DNA from: Amycolatopsis acidiphila
GTDB taxonomy: Bacteria; Actinomycetota; Actinomycetes; Mycobacteriales; Pseudonocardiaceae
Length of the DNA: 64,000 nucleotides
Assembly (NCBI RefSeq): GCF_021391495.1
Contig: NZ_CP090063.1
Location: 3,968,001-4,032,000, forward strand
Direction: 5' to 3'
A program made the translations under genes and the position numbers. Positions 33,350 through 41,703 of the stretch are shown in pieces (within the stretch, counting starts at the first letter, position 1; every line of letters starts with the position of its first letter). A model generated the notes under the pieces. It saw only the letters and a program-made list of their open reading frames with translations, did not search any database and was not told the origin of the DNA.

Positions 33350-34045
33350 ATGGACCTGTTGCCGTTCAACACCACCGCCGAAATCCGCGAGAGCGAAGCC
33401 TCGGTGGCGGTGCTGCCGGTCGGCAGTCTGGAGCAGCACGGCGCGTTCCTGCCCCTGACGACCGACACCGTGATCGCCTGCACGCTCGCGCGGGAGATCG
33501 CTTCGGCCCATCCGGTGCGGTTGCTGCCTCCCATCACGATCTCGTGCTCGCACGAGCACGCGGCGTGGCCGGGAACCGTGAGCATCACGGCGAAAACGCT
33601 GTACTCGATGGTCACCGACATCGCCGATTCCCTTCGTCAGGGCGGAATCCGCCATCTCGTGCTGGTCAACGGCCACGGTGGGAACTACGTGCTGGCCAAC
33701 GTCGTGCAGGAGAGCCGGGGCGCCATGGCCCTGTTCCCCGGCCTGCCCGAGTGGGACGAGGCGCGGGCGGCGGCGGGGCTGGAGACCTCCAGCGACACCG
33801 ACATGCACGCCGGCGAGCTCGAGACCTCCATCCTGCTGCACGCCCATCCGCAGCTGGTCCGGACCGGCTACGAGACGGCCGACTCAGTCGCCGAGGACCG
33901 GCGCCATCTGCTGACGGTGGGGCTGGCGGGCTACACGAGGTCGGGCGTGCTCGGGCGTCCTTCGCTCGCCACCGCCGGCAAGGGCGAGCGCGTGCTCGCC
34001 GCGCTCGTCGACGCGTTCCGCGGGCACCTCGCGTTGTTCGGCTGA
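33350..34045 (+). CDS. Creatininase-family amidohydrolase
   Basis: A 231-residue protein of the creatininase superfamily, which includes creatininase, the archaeal ArfB deformylase and MftE. Metal-binding motifs are visible: Glu and His in GSLEQHGAFLPLTTD, the Asp there, ISCSHEHAAWPGT, NGHGGNYVLANV and DMHAGELETS with His and Glu. The ATG follows a TATACA box with six bases between, suggesting a leaderless message. Next to a diverged GTP cyclohydrolase II, an ArfB-like role (removing the formyl group from the ring-opened GTP product) is the natural guess; it is inference. Confidence 0.85.
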   Translation: MDLLPFNTTAEIRESEASVAVLPVGSLEQHGAFLPLTTDTVIACTLAREIASAHPVRLLPPITISCSHEHAAWPGTVSITAKTLYSMVTDIADSLRQGGIRHLVLVNGHGGNYVLANVVQESRGAMALFPGLPEWDEARAAAGLETSSDTDMHAGELETSILLHAHPQLVRTGYETADSVAEDRRHLLTVGLAGYTRSGVLGRPSLATAGKGERVLAALVDAFRGHLALFG

Positions 34046-34951
34046 CCGGCGCAGGAACAACACGACGGCACCGGGCAGGGCCGCGACGAGCGCCAGCACC
34101 CCGTACACCACCGCGGCGGTGACGCCCTGGGCCGCGCCGAGGCCAGCCGCACCGAAGGCGACGGCCGCGAACGCCTCGCGCGGGCCGTACCCGCCGATGT
34201 TCACCGGCAGTCCCATCACCAGCAGCGTCAGCACGATCAGCGGGACGAGCTGGGCGACGGGTGCCGTCACCCCCGCGGCCCGGATGGCGACCACGTACAT
34301 AGTCACGTGTCCCACGACCGTCAGCGCCGAGAGCAGCGTGATGCCCGGTAAGGTCGCGCGGCCGAGCAGCCCGAGGCGCGCGTCGGCGAACGTGGTGACG
34401 ATCCGGCGGCGGATCGGCGCGGCGCCGTGGCCCCACCTCGCCCAGCACGCGAGCGCGGCCACCGCGACGAGCACGCCGGCCACTCCGAGGACGACCCCGC
34501 GGCCGGGCACCAGCACGCCGGCCAAACCGGGGTCCGCCAGCAGCACCACGACGGCGACCGCGATGAGCACCAGCTGTCCCGCGAACCGTTCGAGGAACAC
34601 CGCCCGGACGCCGCGCCCGAGGTCGCCGGACTGCTGGCCGTGGCTGACCGCGCGGTGCACGTCGCCGAGCACGCCCGCGGGGAGCACGGCGTTGAGCAGC
34701 AGGGCGCGGTAGTAGTCCCCCACCGCCTCGCCCAGCTTCAGCGGCAACCCGAGACTGCGGGCGACGAGACACCACCGCCAGGCGCCGGCCACCGTGGTCA
34801 GCAGGCCGATGGCGAGCGCGGCCGCGAGCGACCGCCCGTCGATCACCCGCAGGCCGTCGAGGAAGGCGCCGGTGCCGAGCCGCCAGACCAGGACGCCGAG
34901 GATGGCGGCGGAGATCAGGAGCCTGAGCCAGGGCCAGAGTCTGTTGAGCAA
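33884..34951 (-). CDS. Flippase-like membrane protein (LPG synthase TM region family)
   Basis: A 355-residue protein with about eight helices, of the UPF0104/lysylphosphatidylglycerol synthase transmembrane family. Typical stretches are LVARSLGLPLKLGEAVGDYYRALLLNAVLPAGVLGDVHRA and LVMGLPVNIGGYGPREAFAA. The TTG start at 34951 lies inside the methyltransferase end, overlapping by 37 bases. The last 55 residues are hydrophilic and run antisense into the creatininase gene for 162 bases; the membrane core ends near 34043, so an original stop may have been lost. It probably moves or anchors a lipid-linked product of the cluster. Confidence 0.75.
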   Translation of the reverse strand: MLNRLWPWLRLLISAAILGVLVWRLGTGAFLDGLRVIDGRSLAAALAIGLLTTVAGAWRWCLVARSLGLPLKLGEAVGDYYRALLLNAVLPAGVLGDVHRAVSHGQQSGDLGRGVRAVFLERFAGQLVLIAVAVVVLLADPGLAGVLVPGRGVVLGVAGVLVAVAALACWARWGHGAAPIRRRIVTTFADARLGLLGRATLPGITLLSALTVVGHVTMYVVAIRAAGVTAPVAQLVPLIVLTLLVMGLPVNIGGYGPREAFAAVAFGAAGLGAAQGVTAAVVYGVLALVAALPGAVVLFLRRSAEQREVPAERVDERGEHALALAGGGERRTPEHARPRVARQPHRQQMAPVLGD

Positions 34952-35718
34952 GGCGCACCACCGATCGCGAGCAGGTCGACGTGGCCGATCGCGACCTCGC
35001 TGTCGAACCGGCGACGCTGGTAGTCCGCGGCGTGGGGCAGCAGCTCCGGTCGCTGCTCGCACGCCGCCTCTACCCAACCACGAAGCCACTGCCGCAAAAG
35101 TTCACCCGGACCCAGCCGCCACGGGCTGCGCCGGCTGTGCACGACGGCGCCGCGCCGGACGAAAGCCTCGACCGTGGTCTGCACCGCGTCCGGGCCCAGC
35201 AGCTTCCGGCCACCGCTGAGCCGCCGCTGATGCTCGTTGAAGGCGTCGGAGAACCGCGGGTCGAGCGGATCGGGCCGGCTGAACTCGACCTCGCCCGCGA
35301 CCGAAAGGGTCAGCAGCGCCGGGCAGCCCGCACCGGTGCACGCCTGCGCGAGCCCGTCGACCTCTTCCGCCGTCAGCAGGTCGAGCAGCGCCGAGGCGGT
35401 GACGAGCGAGGCGCCCGCCAGGTCGTCCGCGGTCAACGCCGTCAGATCACCGGCGCGGGTCTCGGCCGGGGCTGGGATGCCCGCCTCCGCGCGGGCGAGC
35501 AGCCGCGGGTCGCGGTCGTGCAGGACCCAGCGCTGCGGCCGCGGCAGCAACGGCACCAGCCAGCGGCCCATCGACCCCGTGCCACAGCCCAGGTCGTGCA
35601 CGACCAGCGGTCCTTCGGGGAGCGCCGCACGCAACGGCTCGAGCAGTTCCGCGGCACGCGCTCTCGTGTCGGCCTTTTCCCGCAGTGCCAGCCAGTCCGG
35701 GCTGAACTCCGGCGTCAC
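34915..35718 (-). CDS. SAM-dependent methyltransferase (class I)
   Basis: A 267-residue Rossmann-fold methyltransferase. Motif I is VVHDLGCGTGSMGRWL (residue about 45), motif II ends WVLHDRDPRLL, and TALTADDLAGASLVTASALLDLLT covers motifs III-IV. GTG start 35718 overlaps the glycosyltransferase stop (GTGA). The substrate is unknown. Its place between a glycosyltransferase and a flippase-like protein, in an operon with a PTPS-fold protein, suggests it decorates the product of that pathway. Confidence 0.85.
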   Translation of the reverse strand: MTPEFSPDWLALREKADTRARAAELLEPLRAALPEGPLVVHDLGCGTGSMGRWLVPLLPRPQRWVLHDRDPRLLARAEAGIPAPAETRAGDLTALTADDLAGASLVTASALLDLLTAEEVDGLAQACTGAGCPALLTLSVAGEVEFSRPDPLDPRFSDAFNEHQRRLSGGRKLLGPDAVQTTVEAFVRRGAVVHSRRSPWRLGPGELLRQWLRGWVEAACEQRPELLPHAADYQRRRFDSEVAIGHVDLLAIGGAPCSTDSGPGSGS

Positions 35719-36743
35719 AGCCGTGCCAGCACCGCCGCCATCCGGCGGGATGTCTCGATCCACGGCGCCAGCATGCCACGGCGAACGCGCGCCGCGTCGC
35801 GAAGCGCCCGCCGCCGCCCCGGGTCGCCGAACCAGTCCCGCAGGCCCCGTGCCAACGCGGCCGCATCGCCCGGCGGTACCGTCATTCCCGCCACACCAAG
35901 GGTTTCCGCGATCCCGGCGACGTCGGTGGCCAATACGGGGACGCCGCGCGCGAGCGCCTCCGTCACGACCATGCCGTAGGTCTCGGCCAGCGAGGGCAGG
36001 ATCACGAGATCGGCGGCCGCGTAGGCGTCGTCGAGCGCGGCGCCGGTCAGCGGGCCGGCGAGGTCGATCCGGTCGCCCAGGCCGTGCCGCTCGACCAGCT
36101 CCCGCACGCGCGCGACGAAGCCCGGCTCCCGGCGCAACGGCCCGGCGAAGGTGCACCGCCACGGCTCCTCGACGGCCGCGAGGGCTTCGACGAGCAGGTC
36201 CTGGCCCTTGCGCGGAGTCACCGACGCGACGCAGAGCAGCTGCGAGACGCCGTCGGTCCCGGGCACGAGCGGGGCGGGATCGGTGCCGGGCGGGACGACG
36301 TGCACCTTTTCCGGGGCGAGCCCGTGGTGTGCGGCGAGCCGCCGCGCCGCCCACGGGCTCGTCGCGACGACGACGTGCGCAGCGCGCAGCGTCTCGCGTT
36401 CCCGCGTGTCCAGGTCGGCCGCGTCCGCGGGCGTGAGACCCGTCTCGTCGGCGAGCGGAAGATGCACCAGAACGGCGAGCCGGAGCCGCTGTGCCTGGGG
36501 CACCACGACTTCCGGCACTCCACAAGCGACTATCCCGTCGAGCAGCACCACGCCGCCGTCGGGGATCGCAGCCAGCGCCGCGGCCAGCCCGGCGGTGCTC
36601 GCCGGGCGTGGCCACGACTCGGAAAGCGCTGTCTCGTGCACGCCGGGCAGCCCTTCGCACAGGCGGCGGTCGTAGACGTTGCCGCCACTGGGGACGGTCA
36701 CGTCGTCGACGTCGCCGGGCAGCACGACGTGCACCGCTGTCAC
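35715..36743 (-). CDS. Glycosyltransferase family 4
   Basis: A 342-residue GT-B glycosyltransferase. The C-terminal domain carries [20 protein letters not shown], the nucleotide-sugar loop [27 protein letters not shown] with the E-x7-E motif, and a C-terminal helix. The N-terminal acceptor half contains [19 protein letters not shown] 36743 overlaps the stop of the PTPS-fold gene (ATGA). Sugar donor and acceptor are unknown; the operon suggests a pterin- or lipid-derived acceptor. Confidence 0.88.
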   Translation of the reverse strand: MTAVHVVLPGDVDDVTVPSGGNVYDRRLCEGLPGVHETALSESWPRPASTAGLAAALAAIPDGGVVLLDGIVACGVPEVVVPQAQRLRLAVLVHLPLADETGLTPADAADLDTRERETLRAAHVVVATSPWAARRLAAHHGLAPEKVHVVPPGTDPAPLVPGTDGVSQLLCVASVTPRKGQDLLVEALAAVEEPWRCTFAGPLRREPGFVARVRELVERHGLGDRIDLAGPLTGAALDDAYAAADLVILPSLAETYGMVVTEALARGVPVLATDVAGIAETLGVAGMTVPPGDAAALARGLRDWFGDPGRRRALRDAARVRRGMLAPWIETSRRMAAVLARL

Positions 36744-37138
36744 AGTTCGCGCTCGTAGCCCGCGGAGGCGACGTGGGACTCGTGCAGCGTCACGGCGATC
36801 CCGGCGAGGCCGCGCGCACCCTCGCCGAGTGCCCCGGCGTGCACCCGCTCGGCGAGCGTGTCGGCGATGTGCTTGGCGAGGAACTCGGTCGAGGTGTTGA
36901 CGCCCTCGAACGCGGGCTCGTCGTCGAGGTTGCGGTAGTTGAGGGCGGCGAGCACCGCGCCCAGCTCGGTGGTGGCCAGTCCGATGTCGACGACGATGTT
37001 GTCGGCGTCGAGCTCGGCGCGGCGGAACGTCGCGTCCACCACGAAGGTGGCGCCGTGCAGGCGCTGTGCCGGGCCGAAGACCTCGCCGCGGAAGCTGTGG
37101 GCGACCATGATGTGGTCGCGGACGGTGATGCTGAACAT
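36740..37138 (-). CDS. 6-pyruvoyl-tetrahydropterin synthase/QueD homologue lacking the catalytic Cys
   Basis: A 132-residue T-fold protein starting [16 protein letters not shown]. His14 (AHSF) and His28 (LHGA) match two zinc ligands, but the usual C-x3-HGH is A-Q-R-L-HGA: the catalytic Cys is Ala24 and the third zinc His is Ala30. The C-terminal Glu in [12 protein letters not shown] is kept. It therefore should not do normal PTPS or QueD chemistry. From memory, a Streptomyces coelicolor PTPS homologue from a similar cluster has a solved structure. The ATG lies two bases after the dehydrogenase stop. Confidence 0.85.
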   Translation of the reverse strand: MFSITVRDHIMVAHSFRGEVFGPAQRLHGATFVVDATFRRAELDADNIVVDIGLATTELGAVLAALNYRNLDDEPAFEGVNTSTEFLAKHIADTLAERVHAGALGEGARGLAGIAVTLHESHVASAGYEREL

Positions 37139-37139
37139 G

Positions 37140-38117
37140 TCACGAACCGTAGACAATCCGGTGGCACAACGCCGGAAGCTCGCCCCCGGCGAGCCGCGGC
37201 AGCACCTCGGGCAGCTCGGCGAACCGGCTTTCCCCGGTGATCAGGACGTCGAAGGCCGGATCGGACAGGAGGTCGAGGGCCAGAGCGAGCCGGTCGCGAT
37301 AGGTCCGCCGGGCGCGCCGCGCGGGCGAGACCGCTCCCACCTGGCTGCTGCGCACCGCCAGCCGCCGCGAATGGAAGAACTCCCCCAGCGGCACGCTGAC
37401 CTTCCGGTCGCCGTACCAGCTCAGCTCGATCACCTCGCCCTCGGTGCCCAGCAGCTCCAGCGACCGCGCGAGACCCGCCTCGCTGGCGCTGGCGTGCACG
37501 ACGAGGTCGCACTCCCCCGCCGCCTCCTGCGGCGAGGCGAACTCGATCCCGAACGCCTCCGCGATCTTCGCCCGCTCCGGGTCCTGGTCGACCAGCTGCA
37601 CCCGCGCACCGGGAAACCCGGCGAGCACGCCGGCGACGCTGGAGCCCACCATGCCTGCCCCGACCACGGCGATGCGGTCGCCGACGAGCGGCGCGGCGTC
37701 CCACAAGGCGTTCACGGCCGTCTCGATCGTGCCGGCGAGGATTGCCCGTTCGGGCGGCACCGAGCCGGGCACGACGGTCACGGCATCCGCGGGCACGACG
37801 TACCGGGTCTGGTGCGGGTAGAGGCAGAACACGGTCCGCCCGGCCAGTTCGTCAGGCCCCTCCTCCACGACGCCGACGTTGAGGTAGCCGTACTTCACCG
37901 GCCCGGGGAACTCGCCCTCCTGGAACGGCGCCCGCATGATCTCGTACTGGTTGGGTGGCACGCCGCCCCGGAACACCAGCGCCTCGGTACCCCGGCTCAC
38001 CCCGGAGAACAGCGTGCGGACCAGCACCTCCCCGGGCCCGGGGGCACCGAGGGTGAGCGCCCGGATCTCCCCGCCGTGGGGGGGTTTGAACCAGAACGCC
38101 TGTCCGTCTCGTGTCAT
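37140..38117 (-). CDS. Zinc-type alcohol dehydrogenase homologue (BchC-like)
   Basis: A 325-residue MDR-family protein. The Rossmann motif is [21 protein letters not shown] followed by [18 protein letters not shown]. Where zinc ADHs have the first Cys ligand (S-G-I-C-G-S-D) this protein has [13 protein letters not shown], as in the BchC/theonine-like branch, so the catalytic zinc site is altered. First gene of the five-gene minus-strand operon dehydrogenase, PTPS-fold, GT4, methyltransferase, flippase-like. ATG 38117 with GGAGG 6 bases upstream. It would oxidise or reduce an alcohol/carbonyl on the cluster intermediate. Confidence 0.82.
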   Translation of the reverse strand: MTRDGQAFWFKPPHGGEIRALTLGAPGPGEVLVRTLFSGVSRGTEALVFRGGVPPNQYEIMRAPFQEGEFPGPVKYGYLNVGVVEEGPDELAGRTVFCLYPHQTRYVVPADAVTVVPGSVPPERAILAGTIETAVNALWDAAPLVGDRIAVVGAGMVGSSVAGVLAGFPGARVQLVDQDPERAKIAEAFGIEFASPQEAAGECDLVVHASASEAGLARSLELLGTEGEVIELSWYGDRKVSVPLGEFFHSRRLAVRSSQVGAVSPARRARRTYRDRLALALDLLSDPAFDVLITGESRFAELPEVLPRLAGGELPALCHRIVYGS

Positions 38118-38159
38118 CCACGACCTCCAGAAGAACTTCGGGCACGCACAAGGGGCACG

Positions 38160-38972
38160 ATGATCACACGAGCTCAGTACAGCACGGCCGGGCCGGCGCA
38201 GGAGCTGACCGCCGCGGTGAGTGCCCAGCTCCTGCTGCTGGCCGTGCTCACCACCGCGGCCGGGCTCGGCCCCGCCGGCTGGCTCGCCGGCTCGGTGTTC
38301 GCGGCCACGCTGTGGGCGCTGCTCACCTCGGCGCTGCACCGCTCGCGGTCGCACGCGCTCGGCCCCGCCGACCTTGTCACCCTCGCCAGGGCGGTGCTCG
38401 TCGGCGGGGTCGCCGCGCTGGTCGCCGACCGGCTCGGCACGCAGCCCCCCGCGCTGTTCGTCACGCTGGCCTCGGTCGCGCTCGCGCTCGACGCGGTGGA
38501 CGGGCAGGTGGCGCGGCGCACCGGCACGGTCTCGGCGCTGGGTGCGCGGTTCGACATGGAGGTCGACGCGTTCCTGATCCTCACGCTCAGCGTCCAGCTC
38601 GCGCTCACCCAGGGCGCGTGGGTGCTGGCGATCGGCGCGATGCGCTACGGCTTCGTCGCGGCGGCGTGGGCGCTGCCGTGGCTGCGCGGGGCGCTGCCGC
38701 CGAGCCTCGCCCGCAAGACGGTCGCCGCGGCACAGGGCATCGCGCTCGTCGTCGCCGGCGCCGGAGTGCTCCCCGCCCTCGCCGCCGTCGTGCTCACCGG
38801 TACCGCACTGGCGCTGCTGACCTGGTCATTCGGCCGGGACGTGCACCGGCTGTGGCGCCACCGCGATCAGAGCCAGTCGCGCCGTTTGAACAGCACGTAC
38901 AGCGCGCCGGCGATGACGACGATCGCGACCGTGGACGCGATGAAGCCCGACCACTGCGAATACCCGGGATAG
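38160..38972 (+). CDS. CDP-alcohol phosphatidyltransferase family protein
   Basis: A 270-residue membrane enzyme with the CDP-OH-P motif intact: DAVDGQVARRTGTVSALGARFDMEVD (given in pieces: DGQVARRTG, GARFD, MEVD), fitting D-G-x2-A-R-x8-G-x3-D-x3-D. About six helices. Such enzymes transfer a phosphoalcohol from a CDP-linked donor, typically building phospholipids. ATG 38160 with AAGGGGC upstream; divergent from the dehydrogenase operon with a 42-base gap. Its last 35 codons overlap antisense with the end of corA and look shadow-like (QSQSRRLNSTYSAP), so the true end of the functional domain is near 38870. Confidence 0.85.
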   Translation: MITRAQYSTAGPAQELTAAVSAQLLLLAVLTTAAGLGPAGWLAGSVFAATLWALLTSALHRSRSHALGPADLVTLARAVLVGGVAALVADRLGTQPPALFVTLASVALALDAVDGQVARRTGTVSALGARFDMEVDAFLILTLSVQLALTQGAWVLAIGAMRYGFVAAAWALPWLRGALPPSLARKTVAAAQGIALVVAGAGVLPALAAVVLTGTALALLTWSFGRDVHRLWRHRDQSQSRRLNSTYSAPAMTTIATVDAMKPDHCEYPG

Positions 38973-39838
38973 GGCACGTTCTGCCCGTAGAAGCCGGTGA
39001 TCGCGGTGGGCACCGCGATGATCGCCGCCCAGCCGGTCAGCTTCTTCATGATCACGTTGAGCCGGTTGCCCTGGATCGTCAGCTGGGTCTCGCGGATCGT
39101 GGTGACCAGGTCGCGCAGGGACTCCGTCCACTCCGACGCGCGCAGCACGTGGTCGTAGACGTCCTGGAAGTACGGCGCCATGGTCTCGTCGACGAGCCCG
39201 AGGTCGTGGCGCATCAGCGAGTTCACGACCTCGCGCATCGGCAGCACCACCCGCCGCAGCTTCACCAGGCTCTTGCGCAGGTGCAGTGAGCGGCGCTGCA
39301 TGTCCTTGTGGTCCACCCGGTCGGCGAACACCAGGTCCTCGAGCGCCTCGATCTGGTCGTCGAGCGACTGCACCGACTCGAAGTAGCCGTCGACGACGTA
39401 GTCGAGCAGGCCGTGCAGCAGGAACGCGACGCCGCTCTTGGCCAGCTCGGCGGCGGAGTCCCAGCGCGCGACGACCGCTTCGATGTCGAAGTGATCGGAC
39501 TTGCGGACCGTCACCAGTGCACGTTCCGTCACGAACGCGTCGATTTCGGCGCTCGCGAGGACCCCGGACTCCTGGTCCAGCTCGACCGCGTAGGCGGTGA
39601 GGAACGAGTGGGTGTCGTACCGGTCCAGCTTGGAGCGCTGGTGCTCGGAGACCGCGTCCTCGACCGCCAGCCGGTGCAGGCCCAGCTCCTGGCTCACCAC
39701 GGCGAGATCCTGTTCCGTCGGCGCGCACAGGTCGTACCACACGGTCACGCTCGTGTCGCGCAGGTACTCCGAGAGCTCTTCCGGCGGGAAGTCCTCGGCC
39801 TCGAGGACCCCGTTGCGGTACGCGCGTGTGCGGGCCAT
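38867..39838 (-). CDS. corA: CorA-family magnesium/cobalt transporter
   Basis: A 323-residue CorA protein: a large cytoplasmic N-terminal domain (VWYDLCAPTEQDLAVVSQELGLH, DYVVDGYFESVQSLDDQIEALED), a long stalk helix and two C-terminal helices. The selectivity motif between the helices is YGQNVPYPG instead of YGMN, a variant common in actinobacteria. Start ATG 39838 (MARTRAYRNGV) is preferred over 39877. Ends KRRDWL, with basic residues as expected. It overlaps the CDP-alcohol transferase gene tail to tail by about 106 bases. Confidence 0.9.
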   Translation of the reverse strand: MARTRAYRNGVLEAEDFPPEELSEYLRDTSVTVWYDLCAPTEQDLAVVSQELGLHRLAVEDAVSEHQRSKLDRYDTHSFLTAYAVELDQESGVLASAEIDAFVTERALVTVRKSDHFDIEAVVARWDSAAELAKSGVAFLLHGLLDYVVDGYFESVQSLDDQIEALEDLVFADRVDHKDMQRRSLHLRKSLVKLRRVVLPMREVVNSLMRHDLGLVDETMAPYFQDVYDHVLRASEWTESLRDLVTTIRETQLTIQGNRLNVIMKKLTGWAAIIAVPTAITGFYGQNVPYPGYSQWSGFIASTVAIVVIAGALYVLFKRRDWL

Positions 39839-40034
39839 GAGTGTCAAGGGTAGGCCCGGCCGGCGCACGTCCGGCAACGGTGACTGCGGACGTGTCCCGG
39901 CGGTGCCGGTTCGGTCCGGTCGGCGAACTCTGCCCGTTTGCTTCCCACCTGATCCCGGACAGACAGGCTTCGACGGCTTTCCTTGCCGTCACCGCCGACC
40001 GGGCATGACTCTCGGCGATGTGCAGCACGACGTG

Positions 40035-40890
40035 ATGGCCGAGGCGACGATGGACCTCGGTGCCATCGCGCACAATACCGCCGTGTGCGCCGCGAGCACC
40101 ACGGCCGGGGTGATGGCCGTGGTCAAGGCCGACGGTTCGGCCACGGCGCGGTCGCGACCGCGCAGGCGGCACTGAGCGGTGGCGCGATCCACCCGCACGA
40201 CGCGGACCTGCGCGAGGCCGTCGCCGCGGACGTCGACGTCTCGGTGTCCTCTGTGGACCACCTCGCCGCGGTCGTCTCCCCCGGGCTGGTGCCGTCCGTG
40301 CATCTGAAGGCAGACACCGGATTGCACCGCAACGGATTCGTCGCCGGGGACTGGGCCGGGCTGGTGGAGCGAGTGTCCCGGGTGGACGATTGGACGCGGC
40401 TGCCCGCCGCGCTCGAAGAAGCCCGGCGCAGCGACGGGAAGGTGCTCGTCGAGGCCGCGGTGTCCGGCCGCGAGATCGACATCGGCGTCCTGGAGGAGCC
40501 CGGCGGTGAGCTGCGGGTCAGCCCGCCGCTGGAGATCCTCACCGGCGAGGCCTTCTTCGACTACGACGCCGAGTACGCCGACGCGGCGACGGTGCTCGAC
40601 GTGCCCGCGTCGATGGACCCGCTCGTCGAGGCCAGGCTCGGGGACCAGGCCGTGCGTGCCTTCCGGGCGCTGGACTGCCTGGGACTGTTGCGGGTGGACT
40701 CCTTCCTCTCCGACGACGGCGGGCTCGTCGTCAACGAGGTGAACACGTTTCCGGGCTTCACCAGCCATTCGCAGTACCCCGCGATGTGGGGCGCGACCGG
40801 GCTGAGCTACCCGAAGCTGATCGACGCGCTCGTCGAGACCGCGCTCTGGCATGCCGATCGGCGGGTGGCCGCGCCGCTCCCCTGTGGACA
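40035..40890 (+). pseudogene. Alanine racemase / D-Ala-D-Ala ligase chimeric remnant
   Basis: The start MAEATMDLGAIAHNTAVCAA and VMAVVKADG is the alanine racemase N-terminus with its PLP lysine; a one-base deletion after KADG (expected KADGYGHGA) shifts the frame, then GHGAVATAQAALSGG continues. After VHLKADTGLHRNGF (racemase) the frame runs straight into the ATP-grasp half of a D-Ala-D-Ala ligase: GKVLVEAAVSGREIDIGVLE, RVDSFLSDDGGLVVNEVNTF, PGFTSHSQYPAMWGATGLSY. The racemase C-terminal domain and ligase N-terminal half are missing. No stop follows the ligase end. A deletion joining two adjacent cell-wall genes explains it. Confidence 0.85.
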
Positions 40891-41000
40891 CTGGAGCGCT
40901 GAGCGCAACCCCGGACGCGGATTTCAGCCGAACGGGCGGTTGGCGCGGAAACCAGCCGATCCGGTTTGCAGTGCGCAGCACTGCCGCCCAGGATCGAGGC

Positions 41001-41639
41001 ATGGCAGAGAGCACGCCTTCGGACGAGGACACCGGCAGCACGACCACCGACTTCACGGCCACCCTGTGGGGCTACCGCAGGCAGGAGGTCGACGAGTACG
41101 TGCGGGCCGTGCGGGTCAGGGCCGAACGCCAGGCCGCCGCGCTGGCCGACGCCGAGCAGCGGCTGGCCGAGCTGGGCGCCGACCCGGCGGTGCCGATCGA
41201 GCTGCCTGGTTCGGGCAACATCGGTGCGCGGGTCGAGCGGATAGTGGCACTGGCCGAGTCGGAGGCGCGGGAGATCCGCGAGCTGGCCGAGCACGACGTC
41301 GCCCAGCTGCGGGCGGACGTGGAGCGCGAGGCCGACCAGGCGCGGCGCTTCCGCGAGCAGGCCGCGAAGGCCTCCGCCGAGGAGTCCCGGCGGATGATCG
41401 CGCGCGCCGAGAGCGAGGTCGCGAAGCTGCGGGACACCCGCAACGACTTGCTCACCCAGCTGGTCAAGATCGGCGAGACGGTCGATCGCGTCACCGACCG
41501 CCTGGAGGAGAAGACCACGCCGAAGCCGCGCGAGCCGCTCGCGGAGGCCAAGCCACGGGAGCCGGAGGCCAAGCCGAAGCCACGGGAGCCGCTGACGGAC
41601 GTGAAAGCGCGCCTGGGCAAGGCTGCCGCCGCCGGCTGA
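41001..41639 (+). CDS. DivIVA-like coiled-coil protein
   Basis: A 212-residue protein. The short N-terminus TLWGYRRQEVDEYVRAVRVRAERQAAAL resembles the DivIVA/Wag31 and DivIVA-domain family (GY-x-x-x-x-V-D-x-Y). Residues 80-170 are a heptad-rich, Ala/Glu/Arg coiled coil (VERIVALAESEAREIRELAE and following), and the tail is Lys/Pro/Glu-rich with near repeats (KPREPLAEAKPREPEAKPKP). No membrane segment. Probably a cytoskeletal or polar scaffold protein. ATG with GAGG upstream. The gene follows the racemase/ligase remnant. Confidence 0.65.
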   Translation: MAESTPSDEDTGSTTTDFTATLWGYRRQEVDEYVRAVRVRAERQAAALADAEQRLAELGADPAVPIELPGSGNIGARVERIVALAESEAREIRELAEHDVAQLRADVEREADQARRFREQAAKASAEESRRMIARAESEVAKLRDTRNDLLTQLVKIGETVDRVTDRLEEKTTPKPREPLAEAKPREPEAKPKPREPLTDVKARLGKAAAAG

Positions 41640-41703
41640 GTCCAGCTGCCGGTGGTGGCAGTCGGCCGCCAGTCCGCGCCCGCGCCCGATCGTCGCCCGC
41701 GCG

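Noticed and set aside
34915..36660. 581-codon frame suggesting one glycosyltransferase-methyltransferase fusion
   Set aside because: The glycosyltransferase is in a different frame and ends with GTGA overlap at the methyltransferase start; the fused frame's N-terminal part is a shadow.
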